Notes under the pieces: model-generated
The model's input: the letters and a program-made list of their open reading frames with translations, nothing else
Database searches by the model: none
What the model was told of the DNA's origin: nothing
Position numbers and translations under genes: made by a program
In this document: positions 10,906-21,937 of the stretch, piece by piece
How positions within the stretch are numbered: the stretch's first letter is position 1
Layout of the letters: each line of letters starts with the position of its first letter
Source: Phyllobacterium bourgognense
GTDB taxonomy: Bacteria > Pseudomonadota > Alphaproteobacteria > Rhizobiales > Rhizobiaceae
NCBI RefSeq assembly: GCF_003337575.1
Contig: NZ_QPJM01000015.1
Location: 1 to 64,000 of the forward strand
Reading direction: 5' to 3'
DNA: 64,000 nucleotides

Positions 10906-12081
10906 ATGATGGCGGCAGCAGGTCTATTCCAGTCCTTCTTTCAAGGCGGGTTTGAATGCTCCACCCATCAATTGGCCTCTGGACGCCGCCTCGACATAAT
11001 CGCCTCAACGAAACACGATATGTCTACAGCAGCCGATTATTCGCAATTGAGCGAGCATTCCATATCGACGGTTCGCGATGGTATTCGCTGGCACTTGATC
11101 GACCGTGGTACCGGGAACTACCACTGGGATAGTTTCGTCCCGATGCTGCAAGCCGCCCGGGAGACTGGAACCCAGGTCATTTGGGACTTGTTGCATTACG
11201 GTTGGCCCTGCGGCCTCGATATCTGGACACCGGAATTCGTTACCCGGTTTGCCTCTTTCGCCGCTGCGGCTGCCAGAACAGTCAAAGAGCATAGTGACGA
11301 CATCCCTTTTTACGCTCCGATAAACGAAATTTCCTTCATGGCGTGGGGCGGCGGCGACGTTGGCTATTTAAATCCTTTTGCCCACGGCCGAGGTTTTGAA
11401 CTGAAGGTCCAACTGGTGCGATCGTCGATTGCGGCCATGCATGCCATTCTCGACGTTGATCCGCGCGCCCGTTTTGTCCATTGCGATCCAATCATCAACG
11501 TTGTGGTGGATCCCGCTCGGCCATGGCAACGCGATGCTGCCGAAGGCCACCGTCGGGCACAGTTCGAAGCCTGGGACATGATATGTGGGACCTCTTGGCC
11601 CCAACTTGGCGGCCAGCAAAACCTTCTCGATATTATTGGGGTGAATTACTATCGCCACAATCAGTGGGTTTTCGAAGGCGATCCTCTCACCTCGGATGAC
11701 CCACGATACAGACCCTTGAGCGCAATGTTGATGGATACATTCACTCGGTATGGAAAGCCGATTTTTATCGCAGAAACCGGCATCGAGGACGAAGCGCGTC
11801 CGGCGTGGTTGCGTTATGTCTGCTCGGAAGCCCGCATTGCTATGTCAGCTGGTGTGCCTCTGGAAGGTATTTGCCTTTATCCGATCCTTGAACACCTCGG
11901 CTGGGATGATAATCGCCTGTGCCGAAACGGTCTTCTGTCAGCAGTTCCGGATGAAGGCCGCCGCGGGGAGCATGTTCCCCTCGCGCAGGAGTTGAGACGT
12001 CAAAAGCGTCTGTTCGGTATCAGAGACATTGGCGATGATCGCGATGAACGTCATCCCGTTTTGATCGCCCGAACGAAATAA
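10906..12081 (+). CDS. GH1-like retaining glycosidase, possibly 5'-truncated by the insertion
   Basis: A 391-residue TIM-barrel protein resembling glycoside hydrolase family 1 (beta-glucosidase type). Candidate catalytic glutamates are the acid/base in PINEISF and the nucleophile in IAETGIED, with NYYRHNQWV between them. The domain starts at FQGGFECSTH. The frame is open far upstream through the IS110 leader, so the true start is uncertain: the tandem ATG at 10906 lacks a good Shine-Dalgarno sequence, and a TTG at 10873 preceded by AAGGGG is an alternative. The IS110 insertion has probably cut it off from the GT-UGM promoter. The substrate is unknown; a role in the same glycan pathway is inferred from position. 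Confidence 0.75.
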   Translation: MMAAAGLFQSFFQGGFECSTHQLASGRRLDIIASTKHDMSTAADYSQLSEHSISTVRDGIRWHLIDRGTGNYHWDSFVPMLQAARETGTQVIWDLLHYGWPCGLDIWTPEFVTRFASFAAAAARTVKEHSDDIPFYAPINEISFMAWGGGDVGYLNPFAHGRGFELKVQLVRSSIAAMHAILDVDPRARFVHCDPIINVVVDPARPWQRDAAEGHRRAQFEAWDMICGTSWPQLGGQQNLLDIIGVNYYRHNQWVFEGDPLTSDDPRYRPLSAMLMDTFTRYGKPIFIAETGIEDEARPAWLRYVCSEARIAMSAGVPLEGICLYPILEHLGWDDNRLCRNGLLSAVPDEGRRGEHVPLAQELRRQKRLFGIRDIGDDRDERHPVLIARTK

Positions 12082-12205
12082 TGCGATGGGAACAAAGAGA
12101 GAATGGCGGCGTTCGCCGGCCAGCAGGTCAGAGAAAACACTGGCAACATTATTCCATGAAACCCGATGGGCTCGGGCAAGGATCGCTGAAAAACATTTGA
12201 TACCG

Positions 12206-12808
12206 TCAATTATGCTTTGCAGCAACGATTTCGCGGGACGCTTGTCCAGTGAGCGCGGACGCGATATTTTGCGCCATCCGCAGATGTTTCATAACAGTCG
12301 GCAAGCTTGCTGCCGAATATTGTTGCAATTGCGCGTCCTCGCCGGACCCGATCTCCCATGCCAGCAATTGCGCGGTTTTTTGGTGATCGATGATCTGCGA
12401 ACGGATATAGGCAACGTCAAATGCTCGTCCCTTGGCCGCGTCCAGCTTCTGCCTTAGTGCCTTATGGTCGGCGTCCAACGTCTCGGGCAAAGATATCTTG
12501 GCCGCATCGGCCAACGCCTTCAATTTGGCGTTGGCATCGGAATGATCATGAACCATTGCCTGAGCGAATTCCCGAACGCTGGCATCGGCTGCCTTTGTTG
12601 CGGCAAGCTTTCCGAGATCAATTTCGGCCAGTCCACCCGCCGCCGCAAGCTGAGCGAAAAGCCGATCCTGATTGTTCGTTTGATGCGCTGCGGGTACGCC
12701 CGGTTCCTGCATCCGTGTGTCCGGTGCAAACCCCGCGGGATTGCCCATCTGGGCGACTGCCGGCGTGGTAATGATCGTCATAAGAACAATCGGCAGAAAA
12801 TCGCGCAT
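12206..12808 (-). CDS. DUF4142 secreted protein
   Basis: A 200-residue exported protein. A signal peptide (residues 1-19, ending VAQ) precedes a DUF4142 ferritin-like helical domain (FAQLAAAGGLAEIDLGKLA, AQAMVHDHSDAN, HKALRQKLD, RSQIIDHQKT). The family occurs in stress loci; its biochemical role is unsettled. It is 29 bases downstream of the cytochrome c peroxidase gene on the same strand, so it is probably the second gene of that EcfG-driven operon. Confidence 0.85.
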   Translation of the reverse strand: MRDFLPIVLMTIITTPAVAQMGNPAGFAPDTRMQEPGVPAAHQTNNQDRLFAQLAAAGGLAEIDLGKLAATKAADASVREFAQAMVHDHSDANAKLKALADAAKISLPETLDADHKALRQKLDAAKGRAFDVAYIRSQIIDHQKTAQLLAWEIGSGEDAQLQQYSAASLPTVMKHLRMAQNIASALTGQASREIVAAKHN

Positions 12809-12837
12809 ATCACGTCTCCTTATAGTGTCGGTAGCAA

Positions 12838-14235
12838 TCAGAGCGTCAGCATGTAGGCAACCAGTGAATCCTTCTCGTCCTGGGTCAGCTTCACACCGAG
12901 GACAAGATTGAAGTATTCCACCGTGTCGGCCAAGGTGAGCAGGCGTCCATCGTGCAGATAGGGCGGCGAATCCTTGATGCCACGTAAGGTAAATGTCTTG
13001 ATCGGACCGTCCGGAATGGCGACCTGATCATTGGCGGTGTAACCGATGTTATAAAAACGTTCGAGCTTAAGATCATGCATATTGTTGTCGAGGAATGCGG
13101 TTTGCGGCAGGTGGCATTCGCCGCAGCGGCCCTTGCCCATGAAGACACGCTCGCCCGCCAATTCCTGCTCGCTCGCTTTCGCGGGGTCGAGTTTACCCAT
13201 CGGATCGAGTTTGGGCGCGGGGGGGAAATCAATGATATTCTGCATTTGTGCCATCATGGCAACTTGATTGGGTCTGTCGGGCAGGTTGACCCCCTTGCGG
13301 GTGGCGCTGACATGGTCGCCATTAAAATAAGCCGTGCGCTGTTCGAATTCGGTGAAATCCTCGATTGAACGCAGCGAGCGTTTCGATCCATGGATTTGTT
13401 GGTTGAACATGCCGCGCAGGCTGGTGCTGTCGAGGCGGAAACGTGAGGCTTGCGGCCGGACATCCGGTGTGAGGTGGAAGGCTCCGTTGGTGTGAAAATT
13501 GGAGTGACAGTCGAGGCAGGCAACGCCCATGCTCTGCTGCGCAACCTTGCGGTCTTCTGTCTGGTTGAATTCCTCTTGGGGAAATGGTGTCAGGAGAAGT
13601 CTTAGCCCCTCCATCTGGACCGGCGTAATGATGCCGTTCATATATTCATGGAAATTTTTGATCGTCAGAAGTTCTCCCCGCGACACGTCGCCCAGTTCGG
13701 GATGAGTGGTCAAAAAAATCGGAGGGGGAAACTCTGGCGTCAAATGATCGGGAAGATCAAAATCGACATCAAAGCGTTTGAGGTCGCGGCTTTCCTGTTT
13801 GCCGATCTCGTCAATTTCCTTTTGCGGGAAGACCTGTCCGCCAGTTGCCTGCTTCACATGTGGCAAAGGCCTGAAGCCCTCGGGAAGCAGGTTTTTCTCG
13901 CGGATCTCGTCCGGGCTCAATTTTGCCAAAGCCTCCCAGGTCATCCCGTCGGAAAGCTTGACCCGCACACCCTCCTGCACTTTTTTGAGGCCACCGGACA
14001 TGCTGATGTCAGGCATGGGTTTATTCACGAGGTCATACCGCTTGTTGAGCAGGCTTTGCTGGCGTTGCATGACTTTTGGTTTCTGCGCCTCGTCATTGGC
14101 CCTGACACTTGAGAGAGGCTGCGTCGGTAGCGGACGGTAGGTCAAATCCGGGGGCAGGGGATCCGAAAACGCAGCAAGGCTTGCCGCGCTCGCACTTATA
14201 ACACAGGCAAGAGCAAGCAATCTTAATGGTGACAT
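12838..14235 (-). CDS. Di-heme cytochrome c peroxidase-like protein
   Basis: A 465-residue periplasmic protein of the CcpA/MauG superfamily. The start at 14235 was chosen because GGAG lies eight bases upstream and a signal peptide (LRLLALACVISASAASLA) begins there. Two c-type heme sites are visible: CLDCH at residues 230-234 and CGECH at 361-365. The N-terminal 200 residues are unusually long for bacterial CcpA, so this may belong to a cytochrome-c peroxidase-like subgroup with extra N-terminal sequence. Expected role: reduction of hydrogen peroxide or another oxidation in the periplasm. An EcfG-type promoter lies upstream, and a DUF4142 gene follows in the same operon. Confidence 0.85.
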   Translation of the reverse strand: MSPLRLLALACVISASAASLAAFSDPLPPDLTYRPLPTQPLSSVRANDEAQKPKVMQRQQSLLNKRYDLVNKPMPDISMSGGLKKVQEGVRVKLSDGMTWEALAKLSPDEIREKNLLPEGFRPLPHVKQATGGQVFPQKEIDEIGKQESRDLKRFDVDFDLPDHLTPEFPPPIFLTTHPELGDVSRGELLTIKNFHEYMNGIITPVQMEGLRLLLTPFPQEEFNQTEDRKVAQQSMGVACLDCHSNFHTNGAFHLTPDVRPQASRFRLDSTSLRGMFNQQIHGSKRSLRSIEDFTEFEQRTAYFNGDHVSATRKGVNLPDRPNQVAMMAQMQNIIDFPPAPKLDPMGKLDPAKASEQELAGERVFMGKGRCGECHLPQTAFLDNNMHDLKLERFYNIGYTANDQVAIPDGPIKTFTLRGIKDSPPYLHDGRLLTLADTVEYFNLVLGVKLTQDEKDSLVAYMLTL

Positions 14236-14270
14236 GGCCCATCTCCGGAACGCTCGTGAACAACGTACCG

Positions 14271-14295
14271 AACTTGCAAGGACAGGATTGGTTCC
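14271..14295 (-). promoter_or_regulatory. EcfG-type promoter (cytochrome c peroxidase operon)
   Basis: On the minus strand GGAAC, 17 bases, GTT, 35 bases before ATG 14235. It is divergent from the plus-strand site at 14377. Confidence 0.8.
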
Positions 14296-14376
14296 CCAGT
14301 TGCGGCACTTGCCGCTGGAGGTGGGAAAACCTCGTCTGCAGCTGAGATTGCTTTCTGCCGCCGTTGTATCATCCAC

Positions 14377-14401
14377 GGAACAAAGTAAGGCGCCGGTGGT
14401 T
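14377..14401 (+). promoter_or_regulatory. EcfG-type promoter (frameshifted DUF982 gene)
   Basis: GGAAC, 17 bases, GTT, 27 bases before ATG 14429, which has an AGGAGG ribosome-binding site. Confidence 0.75.
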
Positions 14402-14428
14402 GGAGTGGCCACCCACAAGGAGGAAAGG

Positions 14429-14705
14429 ATGGCACAGGGCGGCGACGACATTGGTCAACAAAGCGAATAATTTATTCTGGCAAATCCCAGTAACTGTTCG
14501 CACGTCGGGCGGCGTTGGCTGCAATATTGACGGCCCTCTGGAAGCATTGTTCTGGATGCTTAACCACTGGCCCGACAAAGGTGGGCGGGAGTACGAAGAT
14601 GCCATGGCTATTTGTTATGCGTCACTTGAACGGCCTTCAATGCTCGAACATTCGCGCGCCGCATTCTGTGCTGCGGCTCAAGAGGCAATGATACTGCTAC
14701 ATTAG
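14429..14705 (+). pseudogene. DUF982 gene with +1 frameshift
   Basis: An EcfG-type promoter and AGGAGG lead to ATG 14429, but that frame stops after 13 codons (MAQGGDDIGQQSE). Directly overlapping, in the +1 frame, is a complete DUF982 domain (FWQIPVTVRTSG, ALFWMLNHWP, CYASLERPS, AAFCAAAQEA) ending at 14705. Removing one base between 14429 and 14468 would give a normal gene of about 90 residues. Alternatives are initiation at TTG 14451 in the domain frame, programmed frameshifting, or a sequence error. Confidence 0.7.
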
Positions 14706-14821
14706 ATGACATCCGCCGCGAGCTGAACGGGCAAACTCTGTCCCGGCCAGATTCATCTTACCGCAATTAAGCGGCCCGGGGAGCTCATCACTTGAAAATC
14801 ACGCTAAATCAGGACGACAGG

Positions 14822-14846
14822 GGAACATCTTCGGCGGCGGCAAGTT
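14822..14846 (+). promoter_or_regulatory. EcfG-type promoter (DUF892-catalase operon)
   Basis: GGAAC, 17 bases, GTT, 30 bases before ATG 14877. It probably also serves the catalase gene, which starts 47 bases after the DUF892 stop. Confidence 0.8.
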
Positions 14847-14876
14847 AAGGTTGCACTTTTGACAAGGAGCATCCTC

Positions 14877-15371
14877 ATGCAGATCAGAACTGTTGAAGAC
14901 CTCTTCTATGACGGTCTGAAAGATATTTACTACGGTGAGAACAAGATCGTTGCCGCTTTGCCAAAAATGACGGCGGTTGCGAAGGCGGCAAGTCTAAAGG
15001 GCGCTTTCGAAAAGCATCTCGAACAGACTAAGACACACATTCAACGTTTGGAACAAGTGTTCGATGCCTTGGGGAAACCGGCAAAGGGCAAGACGTGCCC
15101 CGCCATAGATGCCATCATCGAAGAGGGTGAGCAAATCATCGCGGAGTACGCGGATAGTCCGGCACTTGACCTTGGTCTGATCGCCGGTGCCCAGGCGGTC
15201 GAGCATTACGAGATCGTCAAATACAGAGCACTCAAGAAGCTGGCAACGTCGCTGGGGCTAACTGACGCCGTCGGCTTGCTCGATGCCACCTTGCAGGAAG
15301 AAATGCAGACCGATGCTGATCTCGACGGCATCTCCGATTCCGCTGGAGGGGCTAAGAACAAGAAGAGATAA
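14877..15371 (+). CDS. DUF892 ferritin-like protein (YciE/YciF type)
   Basis: A 164-residue four-helix DUF892 protein. It opens with the family signature [22 protein letters not shown] and holds paired acidic/His residues ([36 protein letters not shown]) that can form a di-metal site. The C-terminus is lysine-rich (GAKNKKR). The start has AAGGAGC nine bases upstream. It is close in sequence to the DUF892 protein at 54419. It lies directly upstream of the catalase, which suggests a shared oxidative-stress role. Confidence 0.9.
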   Translation: MQIRTVEDLFYDGLKDIYYGENKIVAALPKMTAVAKAASLKGAFEKHLEQTKTHIQRLEQVFDALGKPAKGKTCPAIDAIIEEGEQIIAEYADSPALDLGLIAGAQAVEHYEIVKYRALKKLATSLGLTDAVGLLDATLQEEMQTDADLDGISDSAGGAKNKKR

Positions 15372-15418
15372 CCCGCTTGGATCACCCGTATATGCACGCT
15401 TCCTTAGAGGACCAGACC

Positions 15419-17530
<2,112 letters not shown>

Positions 17531-17533
17531 GGA

Positions 17534-17564
17534 AAGGGCCCCCGTCGATCGGGCCCTTCTTCTT
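17534..17564 (+). terminator. Intrinsic terminator after catalase
   Basis: AAGGGCCC, nine-base loop, GGGCCCTT, then a pyrimidine-rich CTTCTT tract, four bases after the catalase stop. Confidence 0.85.
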
Positions 17565-18048
17565 GGTCCCACGACGAGAAGCCATATGGGGGCTGAGAAA
17601 TCGGCCGCCATCTTCTATGAGGCACCGATTTCGTCATGGCTGGCGTCAAGTCCTTTAGACTCGAGCGAACCCGCCTAACGCGGCCGGCGCTTGGTCGTTC
17701 CCGACGTCAGCGATCCCCCTTCGACCAGCCTGCAGAACTGCTTTTGTGTCCTCAAGTGCCAAACCGTGGTTTCGTCCACGATATGTCTGGCCCAACACAA
17801 AGTGTTTGCCGAGCTTCTTCGTTTTTTGCACGTTGATCTCCAATTGCCCGCCCGGATCAGCCGTGCAATCCATTTAGGGCTCTCCCAACGTTTTGCTGGC
17901 AGGAGAGCGGAACTTTCGCACCTCAGTACAGAACTTTGCTCTCCTAACACCACACTCATGACTGCTACCCGGAAGAATTGGACGGCGATATGCTCTCGAC
18001 AGAGACAAGTATGTTTTTTGTCGACCCTCATGGGCGCTCGCAAAAAAC
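17565..18048. other. Intergenic stretch, no recognisable gene
   Basis: About 480 bases. Overlapping minus-strand frames (17655-18043) give no family I recognise and lack ribosome-binding sites. Confidence 0.4.
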
Positions 18049-18285
18049 TTAACTGCGAATGAAGCGCACCTTGTCGTTCCCATGTACGAGATATGTCTTA
18101 TAACCAGCTCTTTGTGATGCTTTGTGCCCCGCGCACATCTTCGCCGCGTCTTCCCAATATTGGGACTGCTCTGCCGATTTCGGAAGGTATCCGTTGATGA
18201 TGGCAGCAATCTCATCGAATGTCAGAGTAAGTTCACCTTCCGTCCTACGTTTAAGATAGTCGGTGAGGCCCGCGTATTTGGTCAT
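18049..18285 (-). CDS. DUF7662-like small protein
   Basis: A 78-residue protein starting MTKYAGLTDYL. GAGGGG lies nine bases before this ATG; an earlier in-frame ATG touches that sequence and is less likely. The pattern K-Y-x-x-L-x-x-YL, then LTFDEIAAIING-LP, a tryptophan (QYWEDA), and AGYKTYLVHGNDKVRFIR matches my recollection of the DUF7662 domain, a short domain also found fused in restriction- and DNA-processing contexts. Its function is unknown and it stands alone here. Confidence 0.65.
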   Translation of the reverse strand: MTKYAGLTDYLKRRTEGELTLTFDEIAAIINGYLPKSAEQSQYWEDAAKMCAGHKASQRAGYKTYLVHGNDKVRFIRS

Positions 18286-18516
18286 ATTCGGCATCCCCTC
18301 AAAGCCCGTCGATATGCGACACAATCTGGCAGGACGCAACTACCCAATAGAGATGCAGACGTGGATTAACTCGGGTACCTCGAATTTAGAGGGGCTCCCT
18401 GGTTTATTGCGCGACCAGTTCGCAGTTTGAAGTATGAATGTCGATGGGCGGCCGAGCCTGACGCGAAACAATCGTCGTGCTCCCCGGCTTACAGGCTTCA
18501 GCCATTAGAATATACG

Positions 18517-18740
18517 CTAGTGGATTGATTCCAACACTTGGTGCCCACGTGTGACGGCGGCAATGATTTCGTCGGGATCTGCCTTCCAGACGAATGGACG
18601 CGGTTCTTGGTTGTGCTCTTTGATGCGCGGCCCTTATTTAACGGGAGTCCCGGCTGTGTCCGGTCCAGAGCCTGGATCTGGCTCTTTTCGTCGACGGACA
18701 GGACAATGGCATGGGCGGGAGGCGAGACTGTCTTCAGGCG
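18517..18740 (-). pseudogene. IS630-family transposase remnant with internal deletion
   Basis: Reading the minus strand, PPAHAIVLSVDEKSQIQALDRTQPGLPL is the DDE-domain core of IS630 transposases. It is followed, in a different frame, by RIKEHNQEPRPFVW and ADPDEIIAAVTRGHQ...ESIH, the normal C-terminal end with a stop at 18517. The region between these parts is missing, so this is a deletion derivative. It borders the XRE/fasciclin block. Confidence 0.8.
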
Positions 18741-18755
18741 CCGGAATAAGATGGT

Positions 18756-19337
18756 CTATTCAGGGATCGTCACCACGATTGCCGTGCAGGCGCTCTCGCC
18801 CTCCCGGCGATAGCTGTGCGGCAGACTTGAATCGAAATGCATGGCATCCCCTTCGTTCAGGGATGTCTCTTCGCCGTCGACATTCACGGTCAGCCTGCCG
18901 CTGATGACGTAGATGAACTCCGCGCTGCCATGCCGGTGCGGTTGCGAAGACTGCGTGTTGGCGGGAAACTCCGCGAAGTAGGCGTCCATGCGGCGTTCGG
19001 CGATCGGATAGTTCAAGCTTTCGAAAAGATAGAAGGGGGTCGCCTCGTCTGGCGGGCTTGGAAGCCGCAGACGCTCATCCCTTCTGGTCACGGCAACCAG
19101 CGGCCCTTCCTTGTTGAAGAAGTAATCGAGATCGACGCCGAAGACCATCGCGATCCGCAACAGGGTGGGCAAGGTCGGAAACAGCTGACCGCGCTCGATC
19201 TTCGACAGCATGCCGGGCGACAGGTCCGTATGGGCGCCAAGTTGCACCAAGCCCATCTTCTTCTTAAGCCGCAGCGTCTTTATGCGCGGCCCAATCCTGT
19301 AGCGCTCGAGTTCGCTAGCGAGCGTGTCGGACAGCAT
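18756..19337 (-). CDS. XRE-family regulator with C-terminal cupin domain
   Basis: A 193-residue transcription factor. The N-terminal helix-turn-helix spans about residues 14-70 (IKTLRLKKKMGLVQLGAHTDLSPGMLSKIERGQ), and a cupin sensor domain about 105-190 (PHRHGSAEFIYVISGRLTV, NEGDAMHFDSSLPHSY). This HTH-cupin layout is typical of regulators responding to small metabolites. It is divergent from the fasciclin/DUF378/TspO genes, which it may control. Its 3' end lies about 16 bases from the IS630 remnant. Confidence 0.9.
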   Translation of the reverse strand: MLSDTLASELERYRIGPRIKTLRLKKKMGLVQLGAHTDLSPGMLSKIERGQLFPTLPTLLRIAMVFGVDLDYFFNKEGPLVAVTRRDERLRLPSPPDEATPFYLFESLNYPIAERRMDAYFAEFPANTQSSQPHRHGSAEFIYVISGRLTVNVDGEETSLNEGDAMHFDSSLPHSYRREGESACTAIVVTIPE

Positions 19338-19507
19338 TTTATCAACTCCTTTTCGTGGGGCGACAAGATCTCACGCCGAATTTTCGTGTCAATAGAAAAT
19401 ATATTCCCGTCACGAAAAAATTACTGGCGAGAAAAGACTTTTTCCTCGCATGATAGTTCATTCGTCTCGGCTTGAGGCGCGTTTTTGTTAAACAGAGGAG
19501 CATGACC

Positions 19508-19996
19508 ATGAGGATGAACCGCGTATTGGCAGCCGCTGTGGCTGCCATTGCAGCCGTCGGCTTCCAGGCGCAAGCTGCCGAAAAGGACATCGTCGATACG
19601 GCAGTGGAGGCGGGCCAGTTCAGGACGCTTGCCACGGCGCTCGATGCTGCCGGGCTCGTATCCACCCTGAAGGAACCCGGACCTTTCACCGTTTTTGCGC
19701 CGACCGATGCCGCCTTTGCCAAGCTGCCCGCCGGCACGGTGGAGGATTTGCTGAAGCCCGAGAACAAGGAGCAGCTCATCGATATCCTCACCTACCACGT
19801 CATTCGCGGAAAGGTGATGGCCGCCGACGTCGTCGGCGTCGACGAAGCGAAAGCGGTCAACGGCAAGATGATCGACGTCGAGGTGGAAGGCAGTTCGGTC
19901 AAGGTCAATGACGCGAACGTCACCGGGACCGACATCGCTGCTTCCAACGGCGTCATTCACGTCATCGACCGGGTGATCCTGCCGCCGAAGCGCTGA
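19508..19996 (+). CDS. Secreted fasciclin (FAS1) domain protein
   Basis: A 162-residue exported protein: a signal peptide (to about AQAA, residue 23) and one FAS1 domain with both conserved boxes ([17 protein letters not shown] and the H2-like [13 protein letters not shown]) and the YHV motif between them. FAS1 domains mediate adhesion or protein-protein contact at the cell surface. The start at 19508 was chosen because GAGGAG lies seven bases upstream; the ATG at 19502 is too close to it. It leads a plus-strand cluster with DUF378 and TspO, with no stress promoter visible. Confidence 0.88.
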   Translation: MRMNRVLAAAVAAIAAVGFQAQAAEKDIVDTAVEAGQFRTLATALDAAGLVSTLKEPGPFTVFAPTDAAFAKLPAGTVEDLLKPENKEQLIDILTYHVIRGKVMAADVVGVDEAKAVNGKMIDVEVEGSSVKVNDANVTGTDIAASNGVIHVIDRVILPPKR

Positions 19997-20064
19997 TCGC
20001 CTTTTCCCTTGGCGCCCGGCCAGAGGCGCCATCGCTCACCCGACAGACAACCATGGAGAATGAC

Positions 20065-20289
20065 ATGAAGTTCTTGAATATTCTGACGCTCGCCCTCGTA
20101 ATTGTCGGCGGTCTCAACTGGGGCCTTGTTGGCCTGTTCGGCTTCGACCTGGTCGCCGCAATCTTTGGGGCCGGTTCGGCTCTTGCCCGCATCGTCTACA
20201 CGCTGGTCGGGCTGTCGGCGGCATGGCAGCTCATGCCGTTGGTCTCCGCAATCGGCGCGGGGGAAGCTGCTGCGCAACGTGGCCGGTAG
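20065..20289 (+). CDS. DUF378 small membrane protein
   Basis: A 74-residue integral membrane protein with two hydrophobic segments. It shows the DUF378 signature (LNILTLALVIVGGLNWGLVGLFGFDLVAAIFG) and a second segment (RIVYTLVGLSAAWQLM). The start at 20065 has GGAG six bases upstream. Function is unknown. It is 68 bases after the fasciclin gene, probably co-transcribed. Confidence 0.88.
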   Translation: MKFLNILTLALVIVGGLNWGLVGLFGFDLVAAIFGAGSALARIVYTLVGLSAAWQLMPLVSAIGAGEAAAQRGR

Positions 20290-20355
20290 ATCTGAAACGA
20301 GAGACCGCTCGATATGACGAGCGGCCTCTCGACATCGTACTGCGATACGGTTCCA

Positions 20356-20838
20356 ATGGATATGATTTCCCTCCTCATGCTTCTGGGTTTCGCGCTAGCC
20401 ACGTTCGGCGCCGGTGCCACCGGCGCGATCTTTCGTCCGGGAGAATGGTATAAGCGGTTGGATAAGCCGGCGTGGCGCCCGCCGGATCGGCTCTTCGCGC
20501 CCGTGTGGGCGCTTATTTACGCGACAATCGCCCTGTCCGGATGGCTGGTCTGGCGCGAAGGCGGATTGTCCGACGCCGCTTTGCCACTCACCGTCTACAC
20601 GCTTCAACTGATGCTGAACGCAGCTTGGTCGCCGATCTTCTTTGGTCTTCATCGGGCGGACCTGGCCTTCTTCGAGATCATTCTGGTCTGGCTCTCGATC
20701 GCGGCGACCATCTTGCTGTTCTACCCGATCAGCGCTGGGGCAGCAGTGCTGCTCCTGCCCTATCTGGCATGGGTAAGCTTCGCCTCGGTGCTCAACTTCG
20801 CGATCTGGCGGCGTAACCCATCGCCGGTGCGTGTTTAG
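20356..20838 (+). CDS. tspO: TspO/MBR family protein
   Basis: A five-helix tryptophan-rich sensory protein, about 160 residues from the chosen start. Signatures include KPAWRPPDRLFAPVW, LNAAWSPIFFGLH and LPYLAWVSFASVLNFAIWR. In alphaproteobacteria TspO binds tetrapyrroles and modulates redox-dependent gene expression in the outer membrane. The start is uncertain: ATG 20356 gives the family length but has a poor ribosome-binding site; an in-frame ATG at 20314 is possible. It is followed eight bases later by an unknown gene, likely one operon. Confidence 0.88.
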   Translation: MDMISLLMLLGFALATFGAGATGAIFRPGEWYKRLDKPAWRPPDRLFAPVWALIYATIALSGWLVWREGGLSDAALPLTVYTLQLMLNAAWSPIFFGLHRADLAFFEIILVWLSIAATILLFYPISAGAAVLLLPYLAWVSFASVLNFAIWRRNPSPVRV

Positions 20839-20846
20839 GAGGGGGA

Positions 20847-21365
20847 GTGCATTCATTGGGCGTCAGATGGATCGAGGTGAACGACCGCATGCAGCAGGGC
20901 TACCGCTACGCCCTTACGGCACCCATGGGAGGCAAGTTCCATGCGGAATTCCGGCCGGGCCTTACGCCGCCGGACCTGCTGACGCTTGGGGTCTTCGCAG
21001 GCAAATACATGACCGACTGCCGGCACGAATTCCCTGAAAGTTGGTTCGAGGAAGCTCGCCTGGCGCCGGCTGCGCGCGATCCCTTGCTCAACTACTTCGG
21101 TGTTGACGCCAGTCAGCCGCTCAGCGTCTGGCGAGCAAGGGGATGGATCCATCCGGACGATCCGCGAGGCTGGTTTCAGTGGTATTGCCGCTATTTCCTC
21201 GGCCGCAGGATGCCCGGCGAGGACGAGCGTCAAGTCGTCCGCTGGAAGGCCATGCGGCGACACATCGCCCAGATCAGGCACCATTGCGAGCCCTGCGACC
21301 CTTGGTGCCGCCGGCGCCAGCGGCAGGCGCTGCTTCACTGGGCCTATGACAGCCGGATACTGTAA
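20847..21365 (+). CDS. Conserved hypothetical protein (Trp/Arg-rich)
   Basis: A 172-residue soluble protein starting at GTG 20847, eight bases after the tspO stop with GGAGGGG immediately upstream. It is rich in Trp, Arg, His and Cys (WFQWYCRYFLGRRMP, HHCEPCDPWCRRRQRQALL). I recall similar uncharacterised proteins in many proteobacteria and plants, but can assign no function. The terminal His/Cys cluster could bind metal. Co-transcription with tspO is likely. Confidence 0.7.
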   Translation: MHSLGVRWIEVNDRMQQGYRYALTAPMGGKFHAEFRPGLTPPDLLTLGVFAGKYMTDCRHEFPESWFEEARLAPAARDPLLNYFGVDASQPLSVWRARGWIHPDDPRGWFQWYCRYFLGRRMPGEDERQVVRWKAMRRHIAQIRHHCEPCDPWCRRRQRQALLHWAYDSRIL

Positions 21366-21586
21366 TGGGAGCGTCACTCTCCGCATCAAGGTTTCCATGT
21401 CGTCCGCCGGGCCTGGGACGGCATTATTGGCATGGCGCTGTCCCATTTGTTCGCAATCATTTAACTGGCATCGGCTCAAGCAACCGCCCTCCCTCCCAGG
21501 AGTTTCGAGGTATCGTTCACAGAGCGTCTATCGAGCGGACAATCCAGTGGCGTAGCAGTTAGAATCCATCACGAGGAGACATTGAT

Positions 21587-21685
21587 ATGGGTGATCCAAT
21601 ACCTACCGCAGAGCCAGAACCGAGCCCGCCCCTGCCGGACGATCCGCCTATCCCAATCCTGAGCCAGGACCAGTTCCACCGTTAA
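21587..21685 (+). CDS. Small proline-rich peptide
   Basis: A 32-residue frame preceded by GAGGAGA at good spacing. The sequence is mostly Pro, Asp and Glu (PTAEPEPSPPLPDDPP), then ILSQDQFHR. Its unusual composition and good ribosome-binding site argue for expression, but I know no family. It has no exact stress promoter. Confidence 0.45.
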   Translation: MGDPIPTAEPEPSPPLPDDPPIPILSQDQFHR

Positions 21686-21867
21686 GGTAGGAGCGACCAA
21701 TTCAATATGAGATGCGTAGTCGTTCGATTTATGGTGTCGCGAAGACTATCTTTCCCCTTTCTCCGCGGCGTCCTTTTTGTCCATTCGATTAAGAGTTTAG
21801 CCAAAGGGCGCCCCAATGCAGTCCGCCGTTCCTCGGACAACGGCAAATGCTCCAGTACTGGTTGGCT

Positions 21868-21892
21868 GGAACCTTCACCTGAGCAAACGGTT
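21868..21892 (+). promoter_or_regulatory. EcfG-type promoter (glycine-zipper stress protein)
   Basis: GGAAC, 17 bases, GTT, 45 bases before ATG 21938. Confidence 0.8.
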
Positions 21893-21937
21893 ATCTACTT
21901 CCAAATAGTTGGGTGAGAAAATTAAGGGAGATGGAAA

